The notes under the pieces: generated by a model
What the model was told of the DNA's origin: nothing
The model's database searches: none
Seen by the model: the letters and a program-made list of their open reading frames with translations, nothing else
Translations under genes and position numbers: made by a program
NCBI RefSeq assembly: GCF_013410665.1
Contig: NZ_JACCFM010000001.1
Coordinates: 868,001-932,000, forward strand
DNA length: 64,000 bases
Reading direction: 5' to 3'
From: Leifsonia psychrotolerans
GTDB lineage: Bacteria; Actinomycetota; Actinomycetes; Actinomycetales; Microbacteriaceae
Shown: in pieces, positions 1-8,431 of the stretch
Layout of the letters: every line of letters starts with the position of its first letter
Numbering within the stretch: position 1 is the stretch's first letter

Positions 1-1037
1 GCGAAACGCTCCGCTCCGACGCCGCGGCGACGCTGTCGTACCTGAGCGCCCAAGGACTGCGGGTCATCATCATGTCCGGCGACAACCCTCTAACCGTCGC
101 CTCGATCGCTGGCACTCTCGGGCTGCCCGGACCCACGACGGACGCCGGAACACTTCCTGACGGTGACGGCCTCGGTGACGGTGACGGCCTCGCACAGGCG
201 CTCGACACGTCGAGCCTGTTCGGCCGGGTCAGTCCCGAGCAGAAACGCAGCGCGATAGCTCTGCTCCAGCGGCGTGGGCACACGGTCGCGATGACCGGTG
301 ACGGCGTCAACGATGCACTCGCGATCAAAGACGCCGACCTCGGCATCGCCATGGGTACGGCAACGGCCGTCACGCGCGCCGTCTCACGCATCGTCCTGCT
401 CGACGACCGGTTTGCCCAACTCCCACACGTGCTGGCGCTCGGCCGACGCGTGATCGGCAATGTCGAGCGCGTGGCCAATCTGTTCCTCTCGAAGACCGTC
501 TACGGAATCCTGCTCGCACTGTCGACGGCGGTACTGGCCGTTCCCTACCCGTTCCTGCCGCGCCAGCTCACGCTCGTAGGCGGTCTGGCAATTGGCATTC
601 CGGCCTTTCTGTTGGCGCTGGCGCCGAACGAACGGCGGTACGTTCCCGGGGTTCTTCGCCGCGTCATCCGCTATGCCATTCCAACCGGAGCGATTGCGGC
701 GGCATCCGTCTTAGCGGTCTTTCTGCCCGTGCACCATCGTGTTTCGCTGGTTGAAGCCCGCAGTGTGACGACCGTGGCACTGTTTCTGGTCTCGCTCTGG
801 ATTCTGTGCGTTCTCGCGCGTCCGCTCAACGGTTGGAGGTATGCGCTGCTTCTCGGAGTGAGCGCGATCATGGTGCTCGCGTGCGTGCTGCCGTGGGCGA
901 GGAGGTTCTTTCTCGTCGAGGTGCAGTGGAATTTCGCGTTGGTCTACGGGCTGATGGTCGGTGCGATCGGAGCCATCGGAATCGAAATCGTTTACCGGAT
1001 CGCACGGCGGCGCGGCGTCGTCTTCGATCGGGTCTGA
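1..1037 (+). CDS. Cation-transporting P-type ATPase, C-terminal part (5' end outside window)
   Basis: The open frame runs in from the left edge (codons start at base 3), so only the last third of the protein is present. It holds the end of the phosphorylation domain, with the VIIMSGDNP segment and the hinge motif MTGDGVNDALAIKDADLGIA that binds Mg2+ in all P-type ATPases. Six membrane helices follow, down to the stop. The arrangement resembles the actinobacterial CtpE group, for which calcium uptake has been reported in mycobacteria; the ion cannot be told here because the membrane site in the N-terminal half is missing. A short direct repeat encodes DGDGLGDGDGL before the hinge motif. The gene ends 160 bp before the aconitase gene. 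Confidence 0.93.
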   Translation, partial: ETLRSDAAATLSYLSAQGLRVIIMSGDNPLTVASIAGTLGLPGPTTDAGTLPDGDGLGDGDGLAQALDTSSLFGRVSPEQKRSAIALLQRRGHTVAMTGDGVNDALAIKDADLGIAMGTATAVTRAVSRIVLLDDRFAQLPHVLALGRRVIGNVERVANLFLSKTVYGILLALSTAVLAVPYPFLPRQLTLVGGLAIGIPAFLLALAPNERRYVPGVLRRVIRYAIPTGAIAAASVLAVFLPVHHRVSLVEARSVTTVALFLVSLWILCVLARPLNGWRYALLLGVSAIMVLACVLPWARRFFLVEVQWNFALVYGLMVGAIGAIGIEIVYRIARRRGVVFDRV

Positions 1038-1047
1038 CTGATAGAGT

Positions 1048-1065
1048 TATCTTGACATCGAGATA
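1048..1065. promoter_or_regulatory. 18-bp inverted repeat upstream of aconitase gene
   Basis: TATCTTGAC and ATCGAGATA form an almost perfect dyad (7 of 9 positions) about 135 bp before the acn start. It has the size and symmetry of an operator for a winged-helix (MarR-type) or TetR dimer, but I cannot name the regulator. It contains a TTGACA, yet no -10 lies at the right distance, so it is more likely an operator than a -35 box. Confidence 0.4.
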
Positions 1066-1103
1066 GTTTTCTCGCGGGGCAGGCCGGTTCCAGCGGCCCG
1101 CAG

Positions 1104-1115
1104 TTAGGCTAACCT
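1104..1115. promoter_or_regulatory. Iron-box-like core (DtxR/IdeR type) upstream of aconitase gene
   Basis: TTAGGCTAACCT is identical to the central 12 bp of the DtxR/IdeR consensus (TTAGGTTAGGCTAACCTAA); the flanks match poorly, about 13 of 19 overall. Aconitase is an iron-sulfur enzyme, and in corynebacteria its gene is iron-controlled through the DtxR-RipA cascade, so direct iron control here is plausible but inferred. Confidence 0.45.
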
Positions 1116-1197
1116 TGCTGGCAATAGTGGGGTTCGGGCCACAAAGATTAGGTTTGGTCGGCGGCTTCCCGTCGGCTTCGTCGAAGGAGAGGGCATC

Positions 1198-4026
1198 GTG
1201 TCTGAGCTTGGTAAAACGGTGGTAAATAGTTTTGGGGCACAAGACACCCTGCGCGTCGGTGAGAACGACTACGAAGTCTTTCGTCTCGACGCGGTAGCCG
1301 GTTACGAGAAGCTTCCGTTCAGCCTCAAGGTGCTGCTCGAGAACCTTCTGCGCACCGAAGACGGCGCAAACGTCACCAAGGCACAGATCGAGGCCCTGGG
1401 CTCCTGGGTTCCCACCGCGGAACCCGACACCGAGATCCAGTTCACGCCCGCTCGCGTGATCATGCAGGACTTCACCGGCGTGCCCTGCATCGTCGACCTC
1501 GCCACCATGCGTGAGGCCGTCTCTGCTCTCGGTGGCGATCCCAACAAGATCAACCCCCTTGCTCCGGCCGAGATGGTCATCGACCACTCCGTCATCGCCG
1601 ACCTCTTCGGCACCGAGGACGCCCTCGCGCGGAACGTCGAGATCGAGTATGAGCGCAACGGTGAGCGGTACCAGTTCCTGCGTTGGGGCCAGACCGCGTT
1701 CGAAGACTTCAAGGTCGTTCCGCCCGGAACCGGTATCGTGCACCAGGTCAATATTGAGTACCTGGCTCGCGTCACGATGACCCGTACCGTCAACGGCGTG
1801 CTGCAGGCTTACCCCGATTCCTGTGTCGGCACCGACTCGCACACGACCATGGTCAACGGCCTGGGCGTGCTCGGTTGGGGCGTGGGCGGAATCGAGGCCG
1901 AGGCTGCCATGCTCGGCCAGCCCGTCTCCATGCTCATCCCCAAGGTCGTCGGCTTCAAGCTGACCGGCTCGATCCCCACAGCTGTGACCGCAACGGATGT
2001 CGTACTCACGATCACCGAGATGCTGCGTAAGCACGGCGTCGTCGGAAAGTTCGTCGAATTCTACGGCGAGGGCGTCGCATCCGTTCCTCTGGCCAACCGT
2101 GCCACCATCGGCAACATGAGCCCCGAGTTCGGCTCGACCGCTGCCATGTTCCCGATCGATGACGTCACGCTGGACTACCTGCGCCTCACCGGCCGCGCCG
2201 ATGAGCAGATTGCCCTCGTCGAGGCGTACGCCAAGCTGCAGAAGCTGTGGCACGACCCCGAGTCCGAGCCGGTCTTCAGCGAGTACATCGAGCTCGACCT
2301 CTCGACCGTCGTTCCCTCGATCGCGGGCCCGAAGCGTCCCCAGGACCGTATCGTGCTCACCGAGTCGAAGTCACAGTTCGAAAAGGACCTGCTGAACTAC
2401 GCCGACGCCGACCACGACCTGGTCGATCTCGAGACCGCCGAGTCGTTCCCGGCCTCGGACCCGCCCGGAAACAGCCCCGAGAGCGAGCACAGCCAGCACC
2501 ACCACATTCACCACAGCCACGCTCCCGCTTCGGTCTCCAAGCCGACTCCGGTGGAATTGTCGACCGGTGAGAACTTCGTGCTCGATCACGGTGCGGTAGC
2601 CATTGCCGCAATCACCTCGTGCACAAACACCTCGAACCCCTCGGTGATGCTCGCAGCCGGTCTGCTGGCCCGTAACGCCGTGAAGAAGGGCCTCACAGTC
2701 AAGCCGTGGGTCAAGACCACGCTGGCTCCCGGCTCGAAGGTTGTCACCGACTACTACGCCAAGGCTGGGCTCACCGACGACCTCGAAGCGCTCGGCTTCT
2801 ACACTGTTGGCTACGGCTGCACCACGTGCATCGGCAACTCGGGACCGCTGCTTGACGAGGTCTCGGCTGCCGTCAACGAGTCCGACCTCGCGGTGACCGC
2901 CGTGCTGTCGGGTAACCGTAACTTCGAGGGTCGCATCAACCCCGACGTCAAGATGAACTACCTGGCCAGCCCGCCGCTTGTCATCGCCTACGCCATCGCC
3001 GGTTCGATGAACTTCGACTTTGAGGTTGACGCTCTCGGGCAGGACACCGAGGGTAACGACGTCTTCCTGAAGGACATCTGGCCCGACGCCGCCGAGGTGC
3101 AGGACACGATCGATACCTCGATCAACAAGGGCATGTTCACCACCCAGTACGCCGGTGTTTTCGACGGTGACGAGCGTTGGCGTTCCCTGGAGACGCCCAC
3201 CGGGGCGATCTTCGAGTGGGACGAGAAGTCGACCTACGTGCGCCGTCCTCCGTACTTCGATGGCATGACGATGGAGACCACCCCGGTCAGTGACATCCAG
3301 GGCGCTCGCGTTCTGGCCAAGCTGGGCGACTCGGTCACCACCGACCACATCAGCCCCGCCGGAAACATCAAGGCCGACAGCCCCGCCGGCCAGTACCTCG
3401 TTGAGCATGGCGTCGACCGCAAGGACTTCAACTCCTACGGCTCGCGTCGTGGTAACCACGAGATCATGATTCGTGGCACGTTCGCCAACATCCGTCTGCG
3501 CAACCAGCTTCTCGACAATGTGGAGGGCGGTTACACCCGTGACTTCACGCAGGCCAATGGCCCGCAGGCGTTCATTTATGACGCGTCGCAGAACTACCAG
3601 GCTGCCGGAACCCCGTTGGTCATCTTCGGTGGCAAGGAATACGGCTCCGGCTCGTCGCGTGACTGGGCGGCCAAGGGTACGAGCCTGCTCGGCGTCAAGG
3701 CAGTGATTTCCGAGAGCTTCGAGCGGATTCACCGCTCGAACCTCATCGGAATGGGCGTTGTGCCGCTGCAGTTCCCTGCCGGTGAGAGCTGGGCGACGCT
3801 GGGCCTCGACGGCACCGAGTCGGTCTCGATCACGGGTCTGGAAGAGCTGAACAACGGCACCACGCCGAAGACGGTTCGTGTTGTCGCCACCCCGACCGAG
3901 AACTCGCCGGCTGGCAAGGCCGTTGTCGAATTCGACGCCGTCGTGCGCATCGACACCCCGGGTGAAGCCGACTACTACCGCAACGGTGGCATTCTGCAGT
4001 ACGTGCTGCGCTCGCTCGTCGCATAG
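1198..4026 (+). CDS. acnA: Aconitate hydratase
   Basis: Aconitase of the AcnA/IRP1 type, 942 aa, which isomerises citrate to isocitrate in the TCA cycle in the cytosol. The three [4Fe-4S] ligand cysteines are visible: C475 in ITSCTNTS and C541/C544 in [12 protein letters not shown]. The swivel domain near the C-terminus has [13 protein letters not shown]. The GTG start at 1198 is chosen because GAAGGAGAGGG lies just upstream and the next in-frame start would cut into the conserved N-terminus. Residues about 427-447 form a His-rich linker (HHHIHHSH) in an actinobacterial insertion. The gene stands alone; its 160-bp upstream region holds a dyad and an iron-box-like core. A long palindrome lies about 100 bp after the stop. 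Confidence 0.98.
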   Translation: MSELGKTVVNSFGAQDTLRVGENDYEVFRLDAVAGYEKLPFSLKVLLENLLRTEDGANVTKAQIEALGSWVPTAEPDTEIQFTPARVIMQDFTGVPCIVDLATMREAVSALGGDPNKINPLAPAEMVIDHSVIADLFGTEDALARNVEIEYERNGERYQFLRWGQTAFEDFKVVPPGTGIVHQVNIEYLARVTMTRTVNGVLQAYPDSCVGTDSHTTMVNGLGVLGWGVGGIEAEAAMLGQPVSMLIPKVVGFKLTGSIPTAVTATDVVLTITEMLRKHGVVGKFVEFYGEGVASVPLANRATIGNMSPEFGSTAAMFPIDDVTLDYLRLTGRADEQIALVEAYAKLQKLWHDPESEPVFSEYIELDLSTVVPSIAGPKRPQDRIVLTESKSQFEKDLLNYADADHDLVDLETAESFPASDPPGNSPESEHSQHHHIHHSHAPASVSKPTPVELSTGENFVLDHGAVAIAAITSCTNTSNPSVMLAAGLLARNAVKKGLTVKPWVKTTLAPGSKVVTDYYAKAGLTDDLEALGFYTVGYGCTTCIGNSGPLLDEVSAAVNESDLAVTAVLSGNRNFEGRINPDVKMNYLASPPLVIAYAIAGSMNFDFEVDALGQDTEGNDVFLKDIWPDAAEVQDTIDTSINKGMFTTQYAGVFDGDERWRSLETPTGAIFEWDEKSTYVRRPPYFDGMTMETTPVSDIQGARVLAKLGDSVTTDHISPAGNIKADSPAGQYLVEHGVDRKDFNSYGSRRGNHEIMIRGTFANIRLRNQLLDNVEGGYTRDFTQANGPQAFIYDASQNYQAAGTPLVIFGGKEYGSGSSRDWAAKGTSLLGVKAVISESFERIHRSNLIGMGVVPLQFPAGESWATLGLDGTESVSITGLEELNNGTTPKTVRVVATPTENSPAGKAVVEFDAVVRIDTPGEADYYRNGGILQYVLRSLVA

Positions 4027-4661
4027 TCGGTACCGCGTACCGCGCGTGTGAGAGGGGACGGATTCGAAAGAATTCGTCCTCTCTTCGTGTATCCAGATCG
4101 AAATTGCGAAAACTTCCCCTCATCATTCCCGCGAGATCGGAGTTGTTGTCGTTTTCGATGCGCAATAACGACCACAACTCCGATCTCGCGGGGTGAGGTG
4201 GGTAAAGATTTGCGCATCGCGAGGTTCGTTAAGATGAGCCCACGGATTAACGGATGCCGCACCTCGACCACGTCGGATCCGTTCGTTTCGAAGAAGGCGC
4301 GGGCCGTGAGGCTGGAATGTTTGGTCAGCACGCGGATTCCGGCTGCGTGCGCGCTGGCCGTCACGTAGCCGAGCAATGCGCTGGCCACTCCCTGCCGTGT
4401 CGCGTCAGGGAGGACGATCATCATGTCGATGTATCCGCCAGCATCGATGTCGGTGAAGCCGATCACGCGGCCGTCCAGCTCTGCGACGACGGTGTTGGCC
4501 AGCTCCCGTTTCGCAGCCCACTCGGTCAGGTTGCGGTCGGCGGGTGCCCAGGCGTCGAGCTGCGCTTAGGTGTAGTCGTTAATTGCGACGTCGTGCACGG
4601 CGCGGGTGAAGTCGTCGAGCGTGGCGTGGGCATCCGTGGGGGAGTAGCGGCGAATAATCAC
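3975..4661 (-). pseudogene. GNAT-family N-acetyltransferase, broken by a stop codon and lacking its own 3' end
   Basis: Reading from a GTG at 4661 the frame gives VIIRRYSPTDAHATLDDFTR..., then an in-frame TAA (bases 4568-4566, codon 32), then AQLDAWAPADRN and a normal GNAT core with the acetyl-CoA loop region (VLPDATRQGVASALLGYV) and a typical end LTNLAMRKSL at about 4203. The family (YafP-like) is about 150-160 aa. Both sides of the TAA are in the same frame, so this is one substitution, unless it is a sequencing error. After the last conserved residue the frame runs without a stop through the palindrome into the 3' end of acn (stop at 3975), so the native stop is also lost. Restart at the ATG at 4466 could still make a fragment, probably inactive. 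Confidence 0.75.
4128..4192. repeat. 65-bp near-perfect palindrome (26-bp arms) after aconitase gene
   Basis: The arms 4128-4153 and 4167-4192 are reverse complements at 25 of 26 positions, with a 13-base loop. The outer ends read CCCGCGAGATCGGAG. It is far longer than a normal terminator and lacks a T-run on either strand, though it could still stop or protect acn mRNA. It shares the outer octamer CGCGAGAT with the palindrome at 33247-33307. It sits exactly where the broken GNAT gene on the minus strand should end. Confidence 0.85.
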
Positions 4662-4720
4662 CGGTCGATTCTATGCGCCGCTTCCCCGCGCTTCGCCTGA
4701 CGTGCCCTAGTCTCGACAGC

Positions 4721-5389
4721 GTGAGAATTACGAACGGCACGTTGATTCGGCTGCTGGTGACCGTTGTGGTGGTAGCCGCCGCGTGCTTTGTGTTCCAGCC
4801 GCAGATTGGGGCGGTTCTCGCAGCGGGGCCGGACTGGCTGCGCGGGGTGCTCAGCTCGGCAGCAGAGTCCGGGGCTGACGCGAACGCGTCGGGCGGCACC
4901 GCTGTGGTCGGCAACGCCGCGGCGGTTGGCCCTGGTGAGGTGCCTCAGGCGCCGTCTCGCCCGGAGGGGGCGGCGCCGATGATCGTCGACTATGTGCACG
5001 ACGGGGACACGCTGTTTCTGTACCCGGAGTCGCTCGCGGCCTCAGAAACGCGCGCCGACCGGCTGAAAGTGCGTCTGATCGGTCTTGACACGCCGGAGGT
5101 GGGCGATTCAGCCGAATGTTTCGGTGCTGAGGCAACCGAGCACCTGCGCACTCTGCTGCCGGAAGGCAGCCGCGTGTGGGCAGCCGCCGATGCCGGTCCG
5201 CTCGACACCTACGGGCGCAGCCTGTTCTATCTCTGGGACGACGCCGGCCGCTTCGTGAACTTCGACCTCGTCGCCGGTGGTTCGGCCGTCACGCTGTCGA
5301 TCCCACCGAATGAGACCTACGTCGACGTTCTCGCGGCGGCTGAAGAATCGGCCAGGGCGAGTGGCGCGGGCCTCTGGGGCGCCTGCTAG
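4721..5389 (+). CDS. Secreted or membrane-anchored thermonuclease-family protein (SNase-like)
   Basis: 222 aa with an N-terminal hydrophobic segment (LIRLLVTVVVVAAACFVFQP, residues about 8-27) that acts as a signal peptide or anchor, then a staphylococcal-nuclease-like domain. Catalytic-type residues are in place: DGDT (Ca2+ ligand), VRLIGLDTPE (Arg and Glu) and DTYGRSLFYLW (second Arg). It probably cleaves nucleic acid outside the membrane. I chose the GTG at 4721: a TAGTCT -10 hexamer ends 7 nt before it, which fits a leaderless message, and the upstream in-frame ATG at 4673 would lie in that promoter. It starts close to the divergent, broken GNAT gene. Confidence 0.85.
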   Translation: MRITNGTLIRLLVTVVVVAAACFVFQPQIGAVLAAGPDWLRGVLSSAAESGADANASGGTAVVGNAAAVGPGEVPQAPSRPEGAAPMIVDYVHDGDTLFLYPESLAASETRADRLKVRLIGLDTPEVGDSAECFGAEATEHLRTLLPEGSRVWAAADAGPLDTYGRSLFYLWDDAGRFVNFDLVAGGSAVTLSIPPNETYVDVLAAAEESARASGAGLWGAC

Positions 5390-5420
5390 TTCTTGCGGGT
5401 TTGGGCGGCGACCGATCACC

Positions 5421-5744
5421 TCATCCGAAGTAGGTGGCCGGGTTGAGCGCAGTGAAGAGAAGCGGCAACCAGAACGGCACGAAGCTGATCACCGCGGCGA
5501 CGATACCCAGCAGAAAGCCGGCGACAGAGAGGCGGGACCCGCGCACTGACGGGTCGTTCCGCAGGCGCCGACGCGATGCGATTCCCGCGAGAATCGCCCC
5601 AACGGCCCACATCGGTGCCAGAGGCGTTGAGAGCGGAAGAGCCAGAATCGCGCCGATTCCCAGGGCGAAAGCGGCAAGCGCAGATCCGGCAACCGGCAGC
5701 GGGCCCGCCGACGGAACGGCATCCGGCTCTGCTGATTCGCTCAT
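5421..5744 (-). CDS. DUF4190-like small membrane protein
   Basis: 107 aa with an acidic, Pro/Ala-rich N-terminus and hydrophobic segments at about residues 20-53 and 72-100. The arrangement (short cytoplasmic head, helix, Arg-rich loop RRRLRNDPSVRGSRLSVAGF, helix) is that of DUF4190 proteins, whose function is unknown. The ATG at 5744 is preferred over 5786 because GGGGGAAG lies 5 nt before it. It converges with the nuclease gene, 31 bp from its stop. Confidence 0.7.
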   Translation of the reverse strand: MSESAEPDAVPSAGPLPVAGSALAAFALGIGAILALPLSTPLAPMWAVGAILAGIASRRRLRNDPSVRGSRLSVAGFLLGIVAAVISFVPFWLPLLFTALNPATYFG

Positions 5745-5855
5745 CGTCTTCCCCCAGCTCCGTCGCACATCTGCTCGTGCGACCACGCTAGCCCCAGCCC
5801 GGTCGATGGCACCAGCTTTGGCTGCACATCCGACTCGGAGAGCAGTGTATGGTGC

Positions 5856-6521
5856 CTAGTCGACGGATGCCACACGGGTGCGGCGCGCCGCAACGGCCGT
5901 GCGTGCCGCCTTCGACAGCTCAATCAAAATCGGGATGCCCGAGATCAGGATGATGCCGATGATGAAGAACTCTGAGTACTTCGCGACGAACTCGATCTGA
6001 CCGAGGAAGTAGCCCACAAGGGTGAGACCAACCCCCCAGAGGAACGCGCCGACCAGATTGAACGTAATGAAGGTGCGGTACGGCATTCGCCCCACCCCAG
6101 CGGCGACGGGCACGAAAGCCCGGAAAACGGGCAGGAAGCGGGCGAGGATTATCGCCTTGCCGCCGTGCTTGTCGAAGAAGGCGTTGGTGCGTTCCACGTT
6201 CGCCGGATTGAAAAATTTGCTCTCGTCGCGCGTGAAGATGGCCGGCCCGGCCGTGCGGCCGAGGTAATAGGCGAGTTGGTCGCCAGCAAATGCAGCCACA
6301 AAAACAACAGCCGCGGTCACCCAGATCGGAAAATTCACGAACCCGGTCGCGGTGAGCAACCCGACGGTGAAGAGCAACGAGTCACCCGGCATGAACGAGA
6401 GAACGATGAACCCGGTCTCAGCGAAAATCACCGCGGCGACACCCACCAGCAAAAACGGTCCAAACCAGTGGATCAGCCAATTGGCATCGAGAAAATCGAT
6501 GCCCAGAAGGGTGTGCTGCAT
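5856..6521 (-). CDS. DedA family membrane protein
   Basis: 221-aa integral membrane protein of the DedA/SNARE-associated family, which moves lipid carriers such as undecaprenyl phosphate across the membrane in characterised members. Conserved signatures are present: the re-entrant loop with FMPGDSLLFTVGLL, AAFAGDQLAYYLGRTAGPAIF, the FDKHGGKAIILARFLPVFRAF block with its essential Arg residues, and VAAGVGRMPYRTFITFN. About five hydrophobic segments are seen. AAAGGA lies about 12 nt before the ATG. The 262 bases between its start and the esterase gene hold no ORF I can support. Confidence 0.92.
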   Translation of the reverse strand: MQHTLLGIDFLDANWLIHWFGPFLLVGVAAVIFAETGFIVLSFMPGDSLLFTVGLLTATGFVNFPIWVTAAVVFVAAFAGDQLAYYLGRTAGPAIFTRDESKFFNPANVERTNAFFDKHGGKAIILARFLPVFRAFVPVAAGVGRMPYRTFITFNLVGAFLWGVGLTLVGYFLGQIEFVAKYSEFFIIGIILISGIPILIELSKAARTAVAARRTRVASVD

Positions 6522-6783
6522 GAGGAGGTGTTCCTTTCGGCCCGATCCAGGTGCGGGCGACTCCGGCGGACATCAGATGCCCACGGTCGACTTCGACCCT
6601 ACAGTTCCAAGAAGGTAGATTCCTGCGAGCGGCGCGACTGCCTGCGTATCCGAGATCCTCGGGAACGTCTGCCGCTCGATCGTGCTGGTTGTCGGTAAAC
6701 GTTGCCGTCGGCCGTCGGCCAGGGCTTCTGGGCGTTCCTGGATTCCGGGAGCGCTTTCAGGTATTCATACTGCGCACGCTGAG

Positions 6784-8277
6784 CTAGTCCCAGCTCGAAC
6801 GTTCTTCCTCGCGCGGCGAATGCACGACACCGTTCGTCTCGCCATCCCAGGTCTTCACCGGCCGGTAGGGGTTCCAGGCCGGCCAGCCGGGATCACCGGT
6901 GCGCGCAAAGCGCACCCAGGCCGCATGCATGGCGTCGGCGAGCGGCCGTGGGGCAGTGGGGCCGGCCATGGCCGCGCCATCCGTACTGTCGAGTGTGTCG
7001 AAGACGAAGCCGATCTCGAGAGCGTGGCACGCTCCGAGATCGCCCACCGGCGAGCGCCAGGCGAATTCATAGACGTGGGTCGTGGCTTGGCCAGGCCGGG
7101 CGAACCGGGCATCGGCAAGCTTATTCACCGGAACTCGCAGCAGAAGGTCAGTGGCCAACGCTCCAAACCGCTCGCCGACCGTGGCGCCGGGGCGGTTGCG
7201 ACGGTACAGCCGGACTGTGCGTGTCGAAATTCTGAATCTGAACATGGCGACAGCGATGTGGAGCCAGCCGATTCTATGGATCACACCAGTAGGCATGAAC
7301 CAGAGCCGGTACTCCTCGCTGTTGGTGCCGATCAGCAGCGGAATCGTTGATCCTGCACCGCTCTGCAGCGCCCCGGCAGGGTCGACCGGAACGAATTCAT
7401 CGCCCACGGTGAGTGCAAACGCCGGTCCGCCGGTGATCGGATTCGTGCCGGCTGTGACCTGCTGCTGAGCGGCCAAGATACGCTCTCCACTCCTCGAGGA
7501 AAAGGCCTCACGCGAATCAGGGATACCGAGACGCTTGGCCATCAGCGCGCTGATCCGTCGGGTCTGCGAACGCGGGCGGGCATCGGGCATTCCGCTCTGC
7601 ATGATGGCTCGGTCAAACAGCGACGCGGCATCCGGAAGCGCGAGAAGCGCTGCGATGCAGAGAGCGCCGGCCGATTCGCCCATCACCGTCACATTGCTCG
7701 GATCACCGCCAAAGCTGGAGGCATTGCGACGCACCCAGCGCAGGGCTGCCACCTGATCGGCGAGGCCCAGGTTGAGATCGGCACCGGTGAGCACCGAGAA
7801 CCCTTCAGCGCCGAGACGGTAGTTTACCGAAACGAACACGATTCCATCACGGGCGAATGCGGTTCCGTCGTACGCCTCGATCGCATTTGAGCCGCGCGTG
7901 AGTGAGCCGCCATGAATCCAGACGATGACCGGATGCCCGGTGCCTCGCTCCGCTGAGGGAGCGGAGGAAGCGGCGGGCGCCCACACGGCCAGGTTGAGTA
8001 TCTCGTCACCCGGAATCGTGACCGTCGAGAGAAAGTTCTCCATGCCACCGCTGTAGGGAAGCTGAGGCGATGTTGGCCCGAATGCGCTGCAGTCACGCAC
8101 GTCGTTTCTAGGTGCCACACGCTGGGGGAGAGAGAACCGATCGTCCCCCACAGGAGCCGCCGCGTAGGGAACGCCGAGGTAGCGGTCGACGCCGCCCGAT
8201 CGAGACCCGCGAAGAACTCCCTCTTCAACTCTGACGTGGGGCATCGTGGCCGTGTTGGCAGGTTCAGGCTGTGTCAT
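6784..8277 (-). CDS. Type-B carboxylesterase/lipase family protein
   Basis: 497 aa alpha/beta-hydrolase of the carboxylesterase type B family (para-nitrobenzyl esterase group), with no signal peptide, so probably cytosolic. The nucleophile is in VMGESAGALC, the oxyanion-hole motif in WIHGGSLTRGSN, the acid in LLIGTNSEEYR and the His in DLGACHALEIGFVF. The N-terminus RGSRSGGVDRYLGVPYAAAPVGDDRF is typical, split here as R..GV..YLGVPYAAAP. The ATG at 8277 is preferred because GAAGGGG lies 5-6 nt before it; the upstream ATG at 8325 adds 16 unlikely residues. It is divergent from dxs. The natural substrate cannot be told. Confidence 0.9.
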   Translation of the reverse strand: MTQPEPANTATMPHVRVEEGVLRGSRSGGVDRYLGVPYAAAPVGDDRFSLPQRVAPRNDVRDCSAFGPTSPQLPYSGGMENFLSTVTIPGDEILNLAVWAPAASSAPSAERGTGHPVIVWIHGGSLTRGSNAIEAYDGTAFARDGIVFVSVNYRLGAEGFSVLTGADLNLGLADQVAALRWVRRNASSFGGDPSNVTVMGESAGALCIAALLALPDAASLFDRAIMQSGMPDARPRSQTRRISALMAKRLGIPDSREAFSSRSGERILAAQQQVTAGTNPITGGPAFALTVGDEFVPVDPAGALQSGAGSTIPLLIGTNSEEYRLWFMPTGVIHRIGWLHIAVAMFRFRISTRTVRLYRRNRPGATVGERFGALATDLLLRVPVNKLADARFARPGQATTHVYEFAWRSPVGDLGACHALEIGFVFDTLDSTDGAAMAGPTAPRPLADAMHAAWVRFARTGDPGWPAWNPYRPVKTWDGETNGVVHSPREEERSSWD

Positions 8278-8335
8278 CGGTGCCCCTTCGGAGTTGGGTA
8301 ACGTTTCCATCATGCCGGACATCAATCGAACGGCC

Positions 8336-8369
8336 GAGCGCAGCGAACGAGCGCAGCGAACGAGCGCAG
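8336..8369. repeat. 13-bp tandem repeat in the dxs promoter region
   Basis: GAGCGCAGCGAAC is repeated 2.6 times without mismatch, in the 154-bp gap between the divergent esterase and dxs genes. It ends 10 bp before the presumed dxs -10 hexamer and so covers the -35 position. Confidence 0.8.
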
Positions 8370-8379
8370 ATCGGCAGCG

Positions 8380-8385
8380 TAGAAT
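8380..8385 (+). promoter_or_regulatory. Probable -10 hexamer of dxs
   Basis: TAGAAT lies 46 bp before the dxs ATG and matches the actinobacterial TANNNT -10 pattern. No clear -35 box is seen; its place is taken by the 13-bp tandem repeat. Confidence 0.4.
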
Positions 8386-8431
8386 CGATGGAACAGATTC
8401 GACCGGCTCGCCGGTTCACGAAAGGCAGTAC

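Noticed and set aside
54..200. Short direct repeat GGTGACGGTGACGGCCTC within the P-type ATPase gene as a mobile-element trace
   Set aside because: It is an in-frame duplication of a few residues (DGDGLGDGDGL) in a variable loop; no flanking element is seen.
1052..1057. TTGACA as -35 box for acnA
   Set aside because: No TANNNT hexamer lies 16-19 bp downstream (sequence there is GC only); the hexamer is part of the 18-bp dyad instead.
868..2253. Long minus-strand frame of 461 codons opposite the aconitase gene
   Set aside because: It is a high-GC shadow of acnA: repetitive Val/Gly/Asp/His composition, no motif, no SD. The same holds for long antisense frames opposite dxs (10492-8264), acnA (3732-2371), rarA, the sulfatase and the DUF3533-like gene.
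8246..8431. 62-codon N-terminal extension of dxs
   Set aside because: It covers the esterase start, the 13-bp tandem repeat and the -10 hexamer; the ATG at 8432 has an SD and the conserved N-terminus.
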